NCBI RefSeq assembly: GCF_003264855.1
Contig: NZ_NFZS01000001.1
Location: forward strand, 2,382,839 to 2,446,838
Direction: 5' to 3'
Length of the DNA: 64,000 bases
From: Dyella jiangningensis
Lineage (GTDB): Bacteria; Pseudomonadota; Gammaproteobacteria; Xanthomonadales; Rhodanobacteraceae
In this document: in pieces, positions 55,611-63,877 of the stretch
Layout of the letters: each line of letters opens with the position of its first letter
Numbering within the stretch: position 1 is the first letter of the stretch
Program-made: the position numbers and the translations under genes
The notes under the pieces: generated by a model
Told to the model about the DNA's origin: nothing
The model's database searches: none
The model's input: the letters and a program-made list of their open reading frames with translations, nothing else

Positions 55611-55718
55611 GCCGCGGAACAACCCATCGCACATCCCGCCCGCCCTTCTCCCTGTCCCCTCCGGAGAAAGGGTTGGGGTGAGGGGCGGCCGCTCGCGAAA
55701 GAACCACCTACCTTTTTT

Positions 55719-55800
55719 GTAGGAGCGCACCCAGTGCGCGACCGCGGAACTTCAATCGCACCGCTCCGTAGGCTTATCGCGCACTGGGTGCGCTCCTACA
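55719..55800. repeat. REP pair (BIME), unit 1
   Basis: Two palindromes in opposite orientation: GTAGGAGCGCACCCAGTGCG at the left and its reverse complement at the right, 82 bp in all. Each palindrome has a GCGCAC-CCA-GTGCGC hairpin. Confidence 0.85.
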
Positions 55801-55900
55801 GAAAAGCGGCCACGCGGTTCGGCACCAGCACCGAGAATCTCAAATGGGCCACGCGTCTCCGGGGAGATGGATGGATACTCGCGACACAACACCCTACCGC

Positions 55901-55983
55901 TGTAGGAGCGCACCCAGTGCGCGACCGCAGCACTCCAACCGCGCCGCTCCGTAGGCTTATCGCGCACTGGGTGCGCTCCCACA
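55901..55983. repeat. REP pair (BIME), unit 2
   Basis: An 83-bp copy of the inverted pair, with the same GCGCAC-CCA-GTGCGC hairpins. The last base pair of the right arm has changed (GCTCCCACA instead of GCTCCTACA). Confidence 0.85.
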
Positions 55984-56100
55984 GACAAGGACAGTCACGT
56001 GGCACGCCGTCAGCGTCTCCATGTTCCTTCCTCTCTACCTGCCAGGAGAGAGTCGGGGCGAAGGGATGGATGCTCGCGACAAGAACCTGACCGCCTCGAC

Positions 56101-56183
56101 TGTAGGAGCGCACCCAGTGCGCGACCGCAACACTCCAACCGCACCGCTTCGCAGGCTTATCGCGCACTGGGTGCGCTCCTACA
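56101..56183. repeat. REP pair (BIME), unit 3
   Basis: An 83-bp copy of the inverted pair. The loop between the two palindromes reads CGCTTCGCAGGC instead of CGCTCCGTAGGC, shared with unit 4, so units 3 and 4 are closer to each other. Confidence 0.85.
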
Positions 56184-56325
56184 AAAGCAGCGGCGCGACA
56201 TTCAATACACCTACCCGACTTCCACCAACGCAACGACGCGGCACAGCCTCGCGCACCCCCTCTCCCCATCCGGGGAGAGGGCTGGGTGAGGGGCGGGTGC
56301 TCGAGAAAGCCTTACCGCCCCTCCC

Positions 56326-56408
56326 TGTAGGAGCGCACCCAGTGCGCGACCGCAGCACCCCAATCACACCGCTTCGCAGGCTTTTCGCGCACTGGGTGCG
56401 CTCCTACA
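56326..56408. repeat. REP pair (BIME), unit 4
   Basis: An 83-bp copy of the inverted pair, ending 27 bp before the stop codon of the convergent mutarotase gene. Its central part matches unit 3. Confidence 0.85.
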
Positions 56409-56435
56409 AAAGACAACTGCTCCGCACGCATCCCG

Positions 56436-56786
56436 TCAGCCCACACACTCCGCCAAATCAAAAATCCGCTGCATCGGCACCCACTTCTGCCCTGCCGCCG
56501 CCCACGGCAACGGCTGCTGGTAGGTGGACATCAGCGCCTCCCACGCCTGCACGCGCTCGCTGGCCGCATCTGCGGCCGCCTTGGCGTCGGCGTCGAAATC
56601 CGGCGACACGCGCATCAGCATGACCAGTCGCGTGCCCGTGCGGAAAATCTGCATGTCGAGAATGCCCGCCTGGCGAATTGACGCCACGATCTCCGGCCAG
56701 ATGTTCTCTCGGCGATGCCAGCGTTCGTATTCGGCGATCAGCATGGGATCGTCGCGCAAATCCAACGCGAGGCATTGCCAGGTCAT
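56436..56786 (-). CDS. L-rhamnose-mutarotase-family protein, probable L-fucose mutarotase
   Basis: A 116-residue protein of the RhaM family (PF05336), with the conserved His24 in YERWHRRENIWPEI, FRTGTRLVMLM and a C-terminal Trp-rich end. It interconverts alpha and beta anomers of a deoxy-sugar in the cytoplasm. Because its start overlaps the FucP stop (ATGA), and because no rhamnose genes are nearby, the substrate is probably L-fucose. It is unrelated to the enterobacterial FucU fold, which would make it a functional replacement. Confidence 0.85.
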   Translation of the reverse strand: MTWQCLALDLRDDPMLIAEYERWHRRENIWPEIVASIRQAGILDMQIFRTGTRLVMLMRVSPDFDADAKAAADAASERVQAWEALMSTYQQPLPWAAAGQKWVPMQRIFDLAECVG

Positions 56787-58084
56787 GCCGTCACCCCGGC
56801 GGTGACGCGCTGCCAGTGCTGCTGCGCAAACAGGAAGATCGCGATGAAGCAGACGGCCGGCACGAGCATCGAGTGCGCGATACCGACGCGATCCGACGCC
56901 ACGCCCATGGCCGCGGTGAGCACGGCGCCGCCGATGATGGCCATCACCAGCAGGGCCGCGGCGAACTTGCGTTCGTCATCGCCCTTGCCTTCCACGCCCA
57001 GCGCGAAGATGGTCGGATACATCACCGACATGAAGAAGCTCGATGCCACCAGCGCATAGATGCCCGGCCGCCCGGGCATGAATGCCGCCACCGCCATCAG
57101 CAACACATTGGCCAGCGCGAACAGCGCGAGCACGCGCGACGCCTTCAGATGCTTCATCAACCCCGCGCCGGCAAACCGGCCGGCCATGAAGCAGACCAGC
57201 CCCGCCGTCACGAAACCTGCCGCTTCCTTGGCCGTCGTGCCGGGCACGGTCGCCTGGGTGTAGCGGATCATGTGGCTGAACACGGCGACTTGCGCGCCCA
57301 CGTAGAAGAACTGCGCCGCAATGGCGCCGAGCAATCGCCCATCACGCAACAGGCGCTTCAGCACACCGTGTGCTGCGGGCTCGCCCTCTTCCCGGTTCGC
57401 AACCGACGGAAAGCGCGTCACCAGGATCACCAGGGCCCACGCAAGCACACCAAGGCCGATAACCAGGTAAGGCAGCTGCACCGCAGCCGCCTCACTCTTC
57501 ATGAAGGCATCCCGAGCGCCGGCGCCCATGGCGGCCAGTTCCTGCGGTGTGTGCTCCACGCCGGTGAAGATGAACTGCTGGCCGATCAGCACGCCCGTGA
57601 TCGATCCGAGCGGGTTGAAGGCCTGCGCAAGGTTCAGCCGCGACGCCGCCGACGATGCCGGCCCGAGCAAGGTCACATAGGGGTTGGCCGATGTTTCAAG
57701 GAAGGCGAGCCCGCAGGCGATGACGAAGAGCGCCGCAAGAAACATGGCATACGTGGCATAGGCCGCCGCCGGCCAGAACAGCAAGGCGCCCACGCCATAC
57801 AGGCACAGGCCGAACAGCACCGCGGATTTGTAGCCGTATCGCCGCATAAACGCCCCGGCAGGAAGCGCGACGATGAAATAGCCGAGGTAGAAGGCGCTTT
57901 GCACCAGCGCCGCCTGGAAGTCGGACAGCGTAAAGGCCTTCTTGAACTGCGCCACCAGCACATCGTTGAGGTTGTTGGCCACACCCCACAGAAAGAAAAG
58001 ACTTACGATCAACGCGAGGGGGAACAGCGGCGTGGCGCCGCTTGAGTGACCACTGGCCGTTGTCGACGCGGCTGGTGGGTGCAT
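56783..58084 (-). CDS. fucP: L-fucose:H+ symporter
   Basis: A 433-residue MFS transporter with about twelve transmembrane helices. It has the FucP family pattern FFLWGVANNLNDVLVAQFKKAF in helix 1 and ALFLETSANPY-like sequence (LAFLETSANPYVTLLG) in helix 4. It imports L-fucose with a proton. The start at 58084 lies 9 bp after GGAGG; an ATG at 58093 touches that site and is less likely. It is followed by the mutarotase gene and is divergent from the IclR regulator gene. Confidence 0.93.
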   Translation of the reverse strand: MHPPAASTTASGHSSGATPLFPLALIVSLFFLWGVANNLNDVLVAQFKKAFTLSDFQAALVQSAFYLGYFIVALPAGAFMRRYGYKSAVLFGLCLYGVGALLFWPAAAYATYAMFLAALFVIACGLAFLETSANPYVTLLGPASSAASRLNLAQAFNPLGSITGVLIGQQFIFTGVEHTPQELAAMGAGARDAFMKSEAAAVQLPYLVIGLGVLAWALVILVTRFPSVANREEGEPAAHGVLKRLLRDGRLLGAIAAQFFYVGAQVAVFSHMIRYTQATVPGTTAKEAAGFVTAGLVCFMAGRFAGAGLMKHLKASRVLALFALANVLLMAVAAFMPGRPGIYALVASSFFMSVMYPTIFALGVEGKGDDERKFAAALLVMAIIGGAVLTAAMGVASDRVGIAHSMLVPAVCFIAIFLFAQQHWQRVTAGVTA

Positions 58085-58144
58085 AGATGTCATCCTCCGA
58101 CGAGTGGCGAATGCGGGCCCCTACTGCACCGGGCGCGGCGAATG

Positions 58145-58185
58145 TGCAAATATGAACTTATAATTTACTGGTATAACAAGTTGCA
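58145..58185. promoter_or_regulatory. AT-rich divergent control region of fucP and iclR
   Basis: Between the two divergent genes lies an AT-rich block bracketed by TGCAA (58145-58149) and TTGCA (58181-58185). Inside it, ATATGAACTTA resembles ATATAAACCTA of the dyad at 49431, differing at two of eleven positions. It is the likely site of the adjacent IclR regulator and of the fucP promoter. Confidence 0.45.
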
Positions 58186-58264
58186 CCGCAGCATCGCGAT
58201 ACACGGAACCTGATCCCTCGCCCGCCGCATTGCAAGCGACGAGCCACCACCATCACGGACGCCC

Positions 58265-59044
58265 ATGGCCGCAGAGTCTCCCAAATATCGTGCCCCCGCC
58301 CTGGACAAAGGGTTGGACATCCTCGAACTGCTGGCACGCGCCGTCGCCCCGTTGACCATCGCGGAGATCTCCGAAGGCGTGGGCCGTTCGCGCGGCGAAA
58401 TCTTCCGCATGCTGCAGGTGTTGGAAGAGCGCGACTACATCAGCCGCCCCGATGGCGAGGGCCGCTACTCGCTCACGCCGCGACTCTTCCGACTCGGCAT
58501 GGAGCAGCCGCCGGTCAAGAGCATGGTGGAAACCGCCCTGCCCATCATGCACAGGCTGGCGGACGACATCGACCAATCCTGCCACCTGGTCGTGCCTTCG
58601 CAGGAGCAGATCGTGGTGATCGCCCGAGTCGATCCGCCGGGCGAGATCGGGCTCGTGGTTCGCGTCGGCCACCGCCGCCCTATTTCCCATTCCGCCTCGG
58701 GCCATGTGCTGTTGGCCTGGCAGGACGACGAGACGCGCGAGCGCTGGTTCAGCATGATGATCGCGCACGAGCCGCAGTTGAGCCGCAAGCCCATCGACAA
58801 GGCGATCAAGGAGATCCGCGCCGCCGGCTTCGCCACCATCCACAGCCAGGTAGTCGACGGCGTCACCGATATTTCCGCGCCGATCATGCAGCACGGCCGC
58901 GCCACCTGTGCGATGACCATCCCCTTCATCGAACGTCGCGGCTCCGCCATGAACATGGCCAACACCACCCGGCTGCTCGTGGACGCGGCCAACGAGGTGT
59001 CGGAAGCGCTGGCCCATCGGCCCACGCCATCACTGGGCAATTGA
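58265..59044 (+). CDS. IclR-family regulator of fucose use
   Basis: A 259-residue regulator with an N-terminal winged helix (about 10-75, ALDKGLDILELLA and SEGVGRSRGEIFRMLQVLEE) and a C-terminal IclR ligand-binding domain (about 80-250, SCHLVVPSQEQIVVIARVD and SHSASGHVLLAW). It is divergent from fucP and near the fucose operon, so fucose or a pathway intermediate is the likely effector. Whether it represses or activates cannot be seen. The start at 58265 has only a weak ribosome site. Confidence 0.88.
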   Translation: MAAESPKYRAPALDKGLDILELLARAVAPLTIAEISEGVGRSRGEIFRMLQVLEERDYISRPDGEGRYSLTPRLFRLGMEQPPVKSMVETALPIMHRLADDIDQSCHLVVPSQEQIVVIARVDPPGEIGLVVRVGHRRPISHSASGHVLLAWQDDETRERWFSMMIAHEPQLSRKPIDKAIKEIRAAGFATIHSQVVDGVTDISAPIMQHGRATCAMTIPFIERRGSAMNMANTTRLLVDAANEVSEALAHRPTPSLGN

Positions 59045-59051
59045 AGATGCA

Positions 59052-59077
59052 CGGCGCGACGACTCCAAGTCGCGCCG
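59052..59077 (+). terminator. Terminator after IclR gene
   Basis: CGGCGCGAC and GTCGCGCCG form a perfect 9-bp stem with an 8-base loop, starting 8 bp after the stop codon. A short T-run (CTTTTG) follows about 9 bp later. This is the most convincing Rho-independent terminator in the window. Confidence 0.7.
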
Positions 59078-59207
59078 CGGACGGGCTTTTGCGTATAACG
59101 CCCGAGACTTGGCGAGCGAATCGTTTTGCGCCGTGCGTCAACCACGGCCGGACGCGCATGCACCCCGGCAGTCCATGCGCCACGCCCCATGTCCAAGCAC
59201 CCGTGTG

Positions 59208-59498
59208 CTACCGATTCACGCCGACCTTCGCCAGGTCGTAGCGCGCCTGCAGCACCAGCCAGTAGGCCGCCGTCGGGTCCATCACGCAGGCCAGGCGCAC
59301 CGCGAATTCGGCATTGATGCGTCGCTCGCCCCGCGTGATCTGCCGTAGCGTGGACACCGAAATGCCGGTGCGACGCGCCAGCCATGCGAGCGACATCGTG
59401 CGAGGCCTGAGGTGATCGTTCAACAGCACGTCGCCTGGGCTGCGTAGCAGCGTCGTGACATCAAAGTCCATCAGCGGATCGAGCTTTATAAGGCACAT
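59208..59498 (-). CDS. HigA-like helix-turn-helix protein without partner toxin
   Basis: A 96-residue XRE-type protein of the HigA/VapI addiction-module antidote family. The features are DVLLNDHLRPRTMSLAWLARRTGISVSTLRQI-like helix-turn-helix and RRINAEFAVRLACVMD followed by AAYWLVLQARYDL. The start at 59498 has AAAGGAAG at good spacing. A HigB toxin gene would normally sit just upstream, but the 800 bp there hold no recognisable gene. It may be a stand-alone regulator or the remnant of a broken toxin-antitoxin pair. Confidence 0.8.
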   Translation of the reverse strand: MCLIKLDPLMDFDVTTLLRSPGDVLLNDHLRPRTMSLAWLARRTGISVSTLRQITRGERRINAEFAVRLACVMDPTAAYWLVLQARYDLAKVGVNR

Positions 59499-59522
59499 AG
59501 GGCTTCCTTTCCTGTCAGGCAC

Positions 59523-60328
59523 GGCTCAATGACGGATCAAGCCCTACAGGCTTCCGTGTCGGCGCGTGCCGGGTACCGATGTAAGTGATCGCTTAGGTGT
59601 GGCGCACCGGCACACCGGCCGATGCGCCACGGAAACGATCAACGGATGCGGGAAATGTTCACTTCAGGCTTGCCGGCAAGCCTCTCGGCGCGAGGTGCAG
59701 GATCTAAGTGCCGCCGACCGTAGCTGTCGGGGTTCGCCGACACGCACGGCCATGAGCCGCCCTGCCCTTGGCACATGAGCTGCCGGAACAGGAAGTGAGG
59801 ATGCCATCGAGGGGAATGGACGGGCGAATGCGTCCCGTATGATCGCGAGTAGCCATGGTCAACTCAGAGGTAGTTGGTGATGGTCAGCGGTACGCATGAG
59901 TTGCGCCTCATGCGTATCGCGATTCTCGACATCGCTGTCGAGGCCGTCTGCAACGCATCTCCGTCGTGTTGCAGCAGCCCGCCGAAAGTAGCAAACGGCA
60001 TTCGCTCCGCCTGTCAGCGATTACCACGCAACCCGCCAACCAAGCGCCGACAGGCGTGTCGGCCCGCAATGACCTTGCGTGCCACGGCGCAACGCGACAG
60101 GTTCGCCGCGCGCCCAAAGAGCACGTCTCGACACTCGCGTGAAGGGTCATGGTCTCGTACGAAGAGGCCATCCCAACGATCGACCCGTGGCGACAGCTGA
60201 CGATCCTTCACAACGACCAGAGATCCGGATGAAAACGCAGGACCCGCGGAGGTGGACGAATGTTGGTCGGGCTGGCTATGCTGCCCGTTCGCTCTCGGTT
60301 TCGCCCGCCTGACCGGACCTCTATCGCT
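59523..60328. other. 800-bp stretch without a recognisable gene
   Basis: The stretch lies between the HigA-like gene and the PhyH-like gene. Open frames are short and lack family features or ribosome sites. It contains one strong hairpin, at 59891-59916. It may be a decayed gene or an insertion scar. Confidence 0.45.
59891..59916. repeat. Perfect 10-bp inverted repeat in gene-free region
   Basis: TACGCATGAG and CTCATGCGTA flank TTGCGC, giving a perfect 10-bp stem with a 6-base loop. No T-run follows and no gene ends nearby, so it is not an obvious terminator. It may be part of a small RNA, an operator or a mobile-element end. Confidence 0.4.
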
Positions 60329-61315
60329 TCAGGACTTCCATTGCTCGGTATAGGCAAAACGCGTGGGCCGCAACGACATGTATTGCACGACGCGCGGATG
60401 CTTCGCGCGATTCGGGCTGCTTCCGTGCGGCAGGAGGTGATGCCAGATGATCATGTCGCCGCGTTTGGCGGCAATCGGTTTCATCGTCAAGGTGCGCCTC
60501 GCATGATCGTGCACACCCACGCCCGCGGGAACGCTTTGCAGCCATTGCTTCAGCGTGCGATGGAAGCCCGGTACGCAACTGAACGCGCCCTGGTCTTCGG
60601 CAACATCGGCGAGATAGACGATCCCCTGCAATTCAAGACAGTGCGGCTCGGCAAGCGTGCTGTCCCAATGCAAATGCGGCCCGGGAAAATGCCAGCCGTC
60701 GCGTTCCGGAGGGTTGAACCCGCCCTGGTCGATGGTCACCCAAAGATCTTCACGCCCCCACAGCTGCGCGTGGGCCTTGTGGATGCGCGGCGCGTAACGA
60801 TTGGCCGCGAGCGCCGGGTGCCGCAACAGTGGCACCCAGATGGAATGGCCCAGCGACGTGCGATACCAGGATGACGGGTCGTCGCGATCCACTCCCAGGA
60901 AATCGTAGATCGCCATCTCGGCGGCTTCCGCGGCTTCCTTGCTGATCGCATTGCGCAGAATGACGTAGCCATGCTCGTCCCAATGCGCGAGATCGTCCGC
61001 ACTCAAGCCTTCGACATCGTCGAGATGGCCCACCTCGGCACTGACACGCTCGCCCGCCAGCGCACGACGCAAACGATCGAGCGAAGCTTCCTCCAGTTCG
61101 CCGCCATTGCGCTCCAGCACCCACGCCTCGAACTCCGCATAGCTCGGCTTCGCGTGATGCAGATAGCGCAAGGTTTCGAGCACGTTGAGACGCAGGCCCG
61201 CCAACAACGTCTTCACGACATCCTGCGGCAGCGACCCCACGGATCCCGGCACGCACTGGGCAGCCCAGTAATCACGCAACTCCTTGATGCCAAGCCTTGT
61301 CGCCACCTCAACCAT
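60329..61315 (-). CDS. Phytanoyl-CoA dioxygenase (PhyH) family protein, second in window
   Basis: A 328-residue Fe(II)/2-oxoglutarate dioxygenase-like protein. The likely iron ligands are His and Asp in PHLHWDSTL and His in HHLLPHGSSPNR, with the 2-oxoglutarate-binding Arg in the latter. A helical N-terminal region of about 110 residues (LRDYWAAQCVPGSVGSLPQD) precedes the catalytic fold and I do not recognise it. The start at 61315 follows GAGGG. It has no obvious operon partner, and little resemblance to the dioxygenase at 22254 beyond the fold. Substrate unknown. Confidence 0.82.
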   Translation of the reverse strand: MVEVATRLGIKELRDYWAAQCVPGSVGSLPQDVVKTLLAGLRLNVLETLRYLHHAKPSYAEFEAWVLERNGGELEEASLDRLRRALAGERVSAEVGHLDDVEGLSADDLAHWDEHGYVILRNAISKEAAEAAEMAIYDFLGVDRDDPSSWYRTSLGHSIWVPLLRHPALAANRYAPRIHKAHAQLWGREDLWVTIDQGGFNPPERDGWHFPGPHLHWDSTLAEPHCLELQGIVYLADVAEDQGAFSCVPGFHRTLKQWLQSVPAGVGVHDHARRTLTMKPIAAKRGDMIIWHHLLPHGSSPNRAKHPRVVQYMSLRPTRFAYTEQWKS

Positions 61316-61565
61316 CGCGTCCCTCGTGATCTTGAAAATCTTTCTCGCCCACACCTCAGCGATACCGCGTTGGCCGCAAGGCGCTTCATGGTGAAAAGGC
61401 CGCCCTGGACATTCACCAGCCACAAGGACCAGCCGAGCCGACCAGGCACTCCGAATTGCCTCCCGCAACATCAATGTTCTAGAGGGCAATGACTGCTTCC
61501 CATGCCTCCGAGGAAACCACCCCATGGCCACGCAGTCTCGGGGCATGCGACTCAAACGCGCCGAG

Positions 61566-61979
61566 CTATCCGATCAATACATTCGCCAATCCCACCACCA
61601 AAACCACGGGCGCAGGCGCCTGTGGTCCGCCATAGGGAATGTCGTGGCAGGTTTCGCAGTAGTCGTCTGCACGAGCCGCGCCGCGTCCGTTGATGCGCAC
61701 CGTGGCGCTTCCCGCGACCACCCGGCCCTGGTTCGTGGGAGGCACCTGGAAAGCGCCAGGATGGGGCACATGCGGGGGCGTGTTCTGGGCCATCGATCCC
61801 ACCATGGCTGCCGGGCGGCCGTTGATGCGCACGTTGATGCTCACGCCAGTCGTGATCTTTCCATGGAACGGAAAAGGCTGGGGCGTGGGTACAGGGCCAC
61901 CCGGGGACGGGACCAAAACAATATGGATGTCACCGGCGTTGACGATGGAGTCACCCATTTTTGCGGCTGGCTTTCCCAT
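61566..61979 (-). CDS. PAAR-domain spike-tip protein
   Basis: A 137-residue protein of the PAAR/DUF4150-like type that caps the spike of contractile injection machines. It has PSPGGPVPTPQPFPF, two VRINGR repeats (VSINVRINGRPAAMVGS and ATVRINGRGAARADD) and conserved His and Cys residues for metal binding. The start at 61979 follows AGGGG. It lies 9 bp after the gpV-like gene, so the two form an operon. No sheath, tube, baseplate or effector gene is visible in the window. Confidence 0.83.
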   Translation of the reverse strand: MGKPAAKMGDSIVNAGDIHIVLVPSPGGPVPTPQPFPFHGKITTGVSINVRINGRPAAMVGSMAQNTPPHVPHPGAFQVPPTNQGRVVAGSATVRINGRGAARADDYCETCHDIPYGGPQAPAPVVLVVGLANVLIG

Positions 61980-61988
61980 ATTCGCCCC

Positions 61989-62621
61989 TTAGTTGAGGTC
62001 AATGACGGCGGCGCTGAGTTTCATGCTGGCCCCACCGATCGCTTGCAGCCCGTTTGCGCCCAATTCCAGCCTGACGGTACCGGAGCTGTTCTGAAGCATC
62101 AGCTTGTTCGCTCTCAAGGTCATCGTGTTGGCCGCGGTGATGGTGACGTCGCCCTTGCTCTCAACCGCGATGTGGTTTTTTGCGGAGTCGATCTGCACCT
62201 TGTTCTGATGTTCATCGATCAAGGTGAGCTGACCTTCCTTGCTATCGTCGAAGATCAGTTGCTTGCCCTGACGGGTCTTGATCACGCGAACCTCCTGGTG
62301 CCGCGCGGCATCTTCTATCGGCGGCTTGATACCGCCGTTCCACAGGAAGCCCAGCACGAAAGCCTGCCTTGCATCGCCGGCGGCAAAACCGACCAACACC
62401 GAATCGCCCTCTTTCGGCAGGAAGAACGCCCCGCCATCCGGACCACCATAGAAACTCATCACTGGCAGCCAGCCGGACTCCATCGGACCGTCGCCGCCCT
62501 GGAGCAGAACGATCACTCTGCCAAGCCCTTCAGGGTCATCGACCCGACTGACCTGAGCCACCATCACGCCACCAAGTGCTTGCCCTGGCATGGATTTGGC
62601 CATATCGACGTCTGAAACCAT
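61989..62621 (-). CDS. Phage baseplate assembly protein V / VgrG-like spike protein (short)
   Basis: A 210-residue protein with an OB-fold gp5/gpV domain (about 18-105, VMVAQVSRVDDPEGLGRVIV and FFLPKEGDSVLVGFAAGD) and a short beta-helical tail (about 125-205, VQIDSAKNHIAVESKGDVTI). It lacks the large N-terminal gp27-like domain of full VgrG proteins. It probably forms the trimeric spike beneath the PAAR tip, as in phage-like or extracellular contractile injection systems. The start at 62621 follows GGTGAG. The rest of a contractile system is not present nearby. Confidence 0.83.
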   Translation of the reverse strand: MVSDVDMAKSMPGQALGGVMVAQVSRVDDPEGLGRVIVLLQGGDGPMESGWLPVMSFYGGPDGGAFFLPKEGDSVLVGFAAGDARQAFVLGFLWNGGIKPPIEDAARHQEVRVIKTRQGKQLIFDDSKEGQLTLIDEHQNKVQIDSAKNHIAVESKGDVTITAANTMTLRANKLMLQNSSGTVRLELGANGLQAIGGASMKLSAAVIDLN

Positions 62622-62978
62622 ATTCAACTCACCCCTGTAAATATCTTCGGATCGCAAGGAACGCCATGATTTTGTCCGGTATGCGGCCTGGTGCCTTGCT
62701 TGGGGACCACTCTCTCGACGAAATCGGACACGTTCATCGCGTCACAGTCCCTGTCCTTCACTGCCGCCGCGAGCTCTGGAATTGAAGCACTGCAACCGCC
62801 CCTAAGTTTGAGCGGACTTTGGCATTACTGCCGCCGATGATTTCTACGACAGCCGGTCAATAGCTTCGTTCACTGAAACCGTTCCGTCCATGACAGCCTC
62901 CGAGCTTGGGCTTCGTGTTTGGAAGAATGAAGCGGACAGCCCCAATTGGCACTTCCTCGACTGCTCGTGATAGCTCCT
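62622..62978. other. Gene-free stretch upstream of the spike pair
   Basis: About 355 bp that must hold the promoter for the gpV-PAAR pair. I see no gene; the bases look less GC-rich than the sugar-use loci, as in the rest of this end of the window. Confidence 0.4.
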
Positions 62979-63776
62979 TCAGGAGATGGCATTCATGACC
63001 GAAGACACCACGCGCCACCCAGAAGCGTCGTGCGCCACCACGGCCGTGTACCAGCCTGCGCAGAGGGGCCCGCAGTAGTAGCTGTAAGTCACGTCATAGT
63101 TACCATCCGGTCGACGAATCGGAAGGCCCACAGCAAAGCGTATGGCCATGGAGCCGTTCGACGCGCCCTGTGTCCAAGTGCTCCCTGGAAAGGCTTCGAT
63201 ATCGTCCTTTCGAAGTTTGGCAAGATTCTCCGGCGGAAGATCCACCGCTCCTTCGGTGCTCGGCGACGGCATGCTCACGAAGTAACGGGCCTTTGGCGCG
63301 GCTCTGTTGCTGAGCCGATCAGCATTCACTTGATATCGCAGGACGACCTCCGTCAACTGCTGCAAGTCGGGCGCGGGATACTTCTTGGCGAGCTCAAGTT
63401 CCTCCACTTTCTGTCGGGCTGTCGTCACCTGTTGGTGAATATCTTCTTTGGCAACGCATCCCACAGATGGAGTGGCCTCAAGACACGCGAGAGACGTGGA
63501 TTCGTTTACTCGAGCCACGAAATGCTTCGCGGTCTGGATATCGACCTCGGCGTCAATCTGGATCACCCATTCGCGGGTCACGGGTTCGAAATGGATGCCG
63601 GAAATGGAGAAGTTGTGACTACCCGTTGCTCGGCCAGCCAGCATCATCGCAACGTTGCTTGCAAACTGTTCATCGAACAATGGCTTGGTATGCGCTTCGA
63701 TCGCTAGCACTAAGGGGCTCGCGAACCATGCGGCCAGGAGGCCACCAAATACCCTCAAACAACGATGCAACATCAT
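62979..63776 (-). CDS. Exported protein of unknown function
   Basis: A 265-residue protein with a signal peptide (VFGGLLAAWFASPLVLA, cleavage near residue 26). The mature part has FSISGIHFEPVTREWVIQID, a Cys-containing segment (TSLACLEATPSVGCVA), a heptad-like helix (QQVTTARQKVEELELAKKY) and a C-terminal SYYCGPLCAGWYTAVVAHD segment. The start at 63776 follows GGGAG. I do not recognise a family. It lies upstream of the spike pair on the same strand, so a role as an immunity protein or accessory is possible but unsupported. Confidence 0.6.
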   Translation of the reverse strand: MMLHRCLRVFGGLLAAWFASPLVLAIEAHTKPLFDEQFASNVAMMLAGRATGSHNFSISGIHFEPVTREWVIQIDAEVDIQTAKHFVARVNESTSLACLEATPSVGCVAKEDIHQQVTTARQKVEELELAKKYPAPDLQQLTEVVLRYQVNADRLSNRAAPKARYFVSMPSPSTEGAVDLPPENLAKLRKDDIEAFPGSTWTQGASNGSMAIRFAVGLPIRRPDGNYDVTYSYYCGPLCAGWYTAVVAHDASGWRVVSSVMNAIS

Positions 63777-63877
63777 GATCCATTCTCCCGAATACATGCT
63801 GCTGACTGATGTCAGCCATGGATCAAAAGCCGACACTCAAAGACTACCTTGGTACGCCCCCGATTCCGTAGACACCT

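Larger units (their letters stand above)
55640..56408. repeat. Composite palindromic repeat array, four units
   Basis: The convergent gap after the fucose operon holds four composite units. Each has a first element with a CTCC-GGAG-type stem and a tail like GGATGGATGCTCGCGA, then a strongly conserved inverted pair of TGTAGGAGCGCACCCAGTGC-type palindromes. Units sit near 55640-55800, 55840-55983, 56025-56183 and 56255-56408. The layout is that of REP/BIME elements and may end transcription of both flanking operons. Confidence 0.8.

Noticed and set aside
56179..56367. Short frames within the palindromic array
   Set aside because: They are composed of repeat sequence and have no ribosome site or conserved product.
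55719..56408. CRISPR array
   Set aside because: The repeats are 82-83-bp inverted pairs with related, not unique, spacers and no cas genes. They fit REP/BIME elements.
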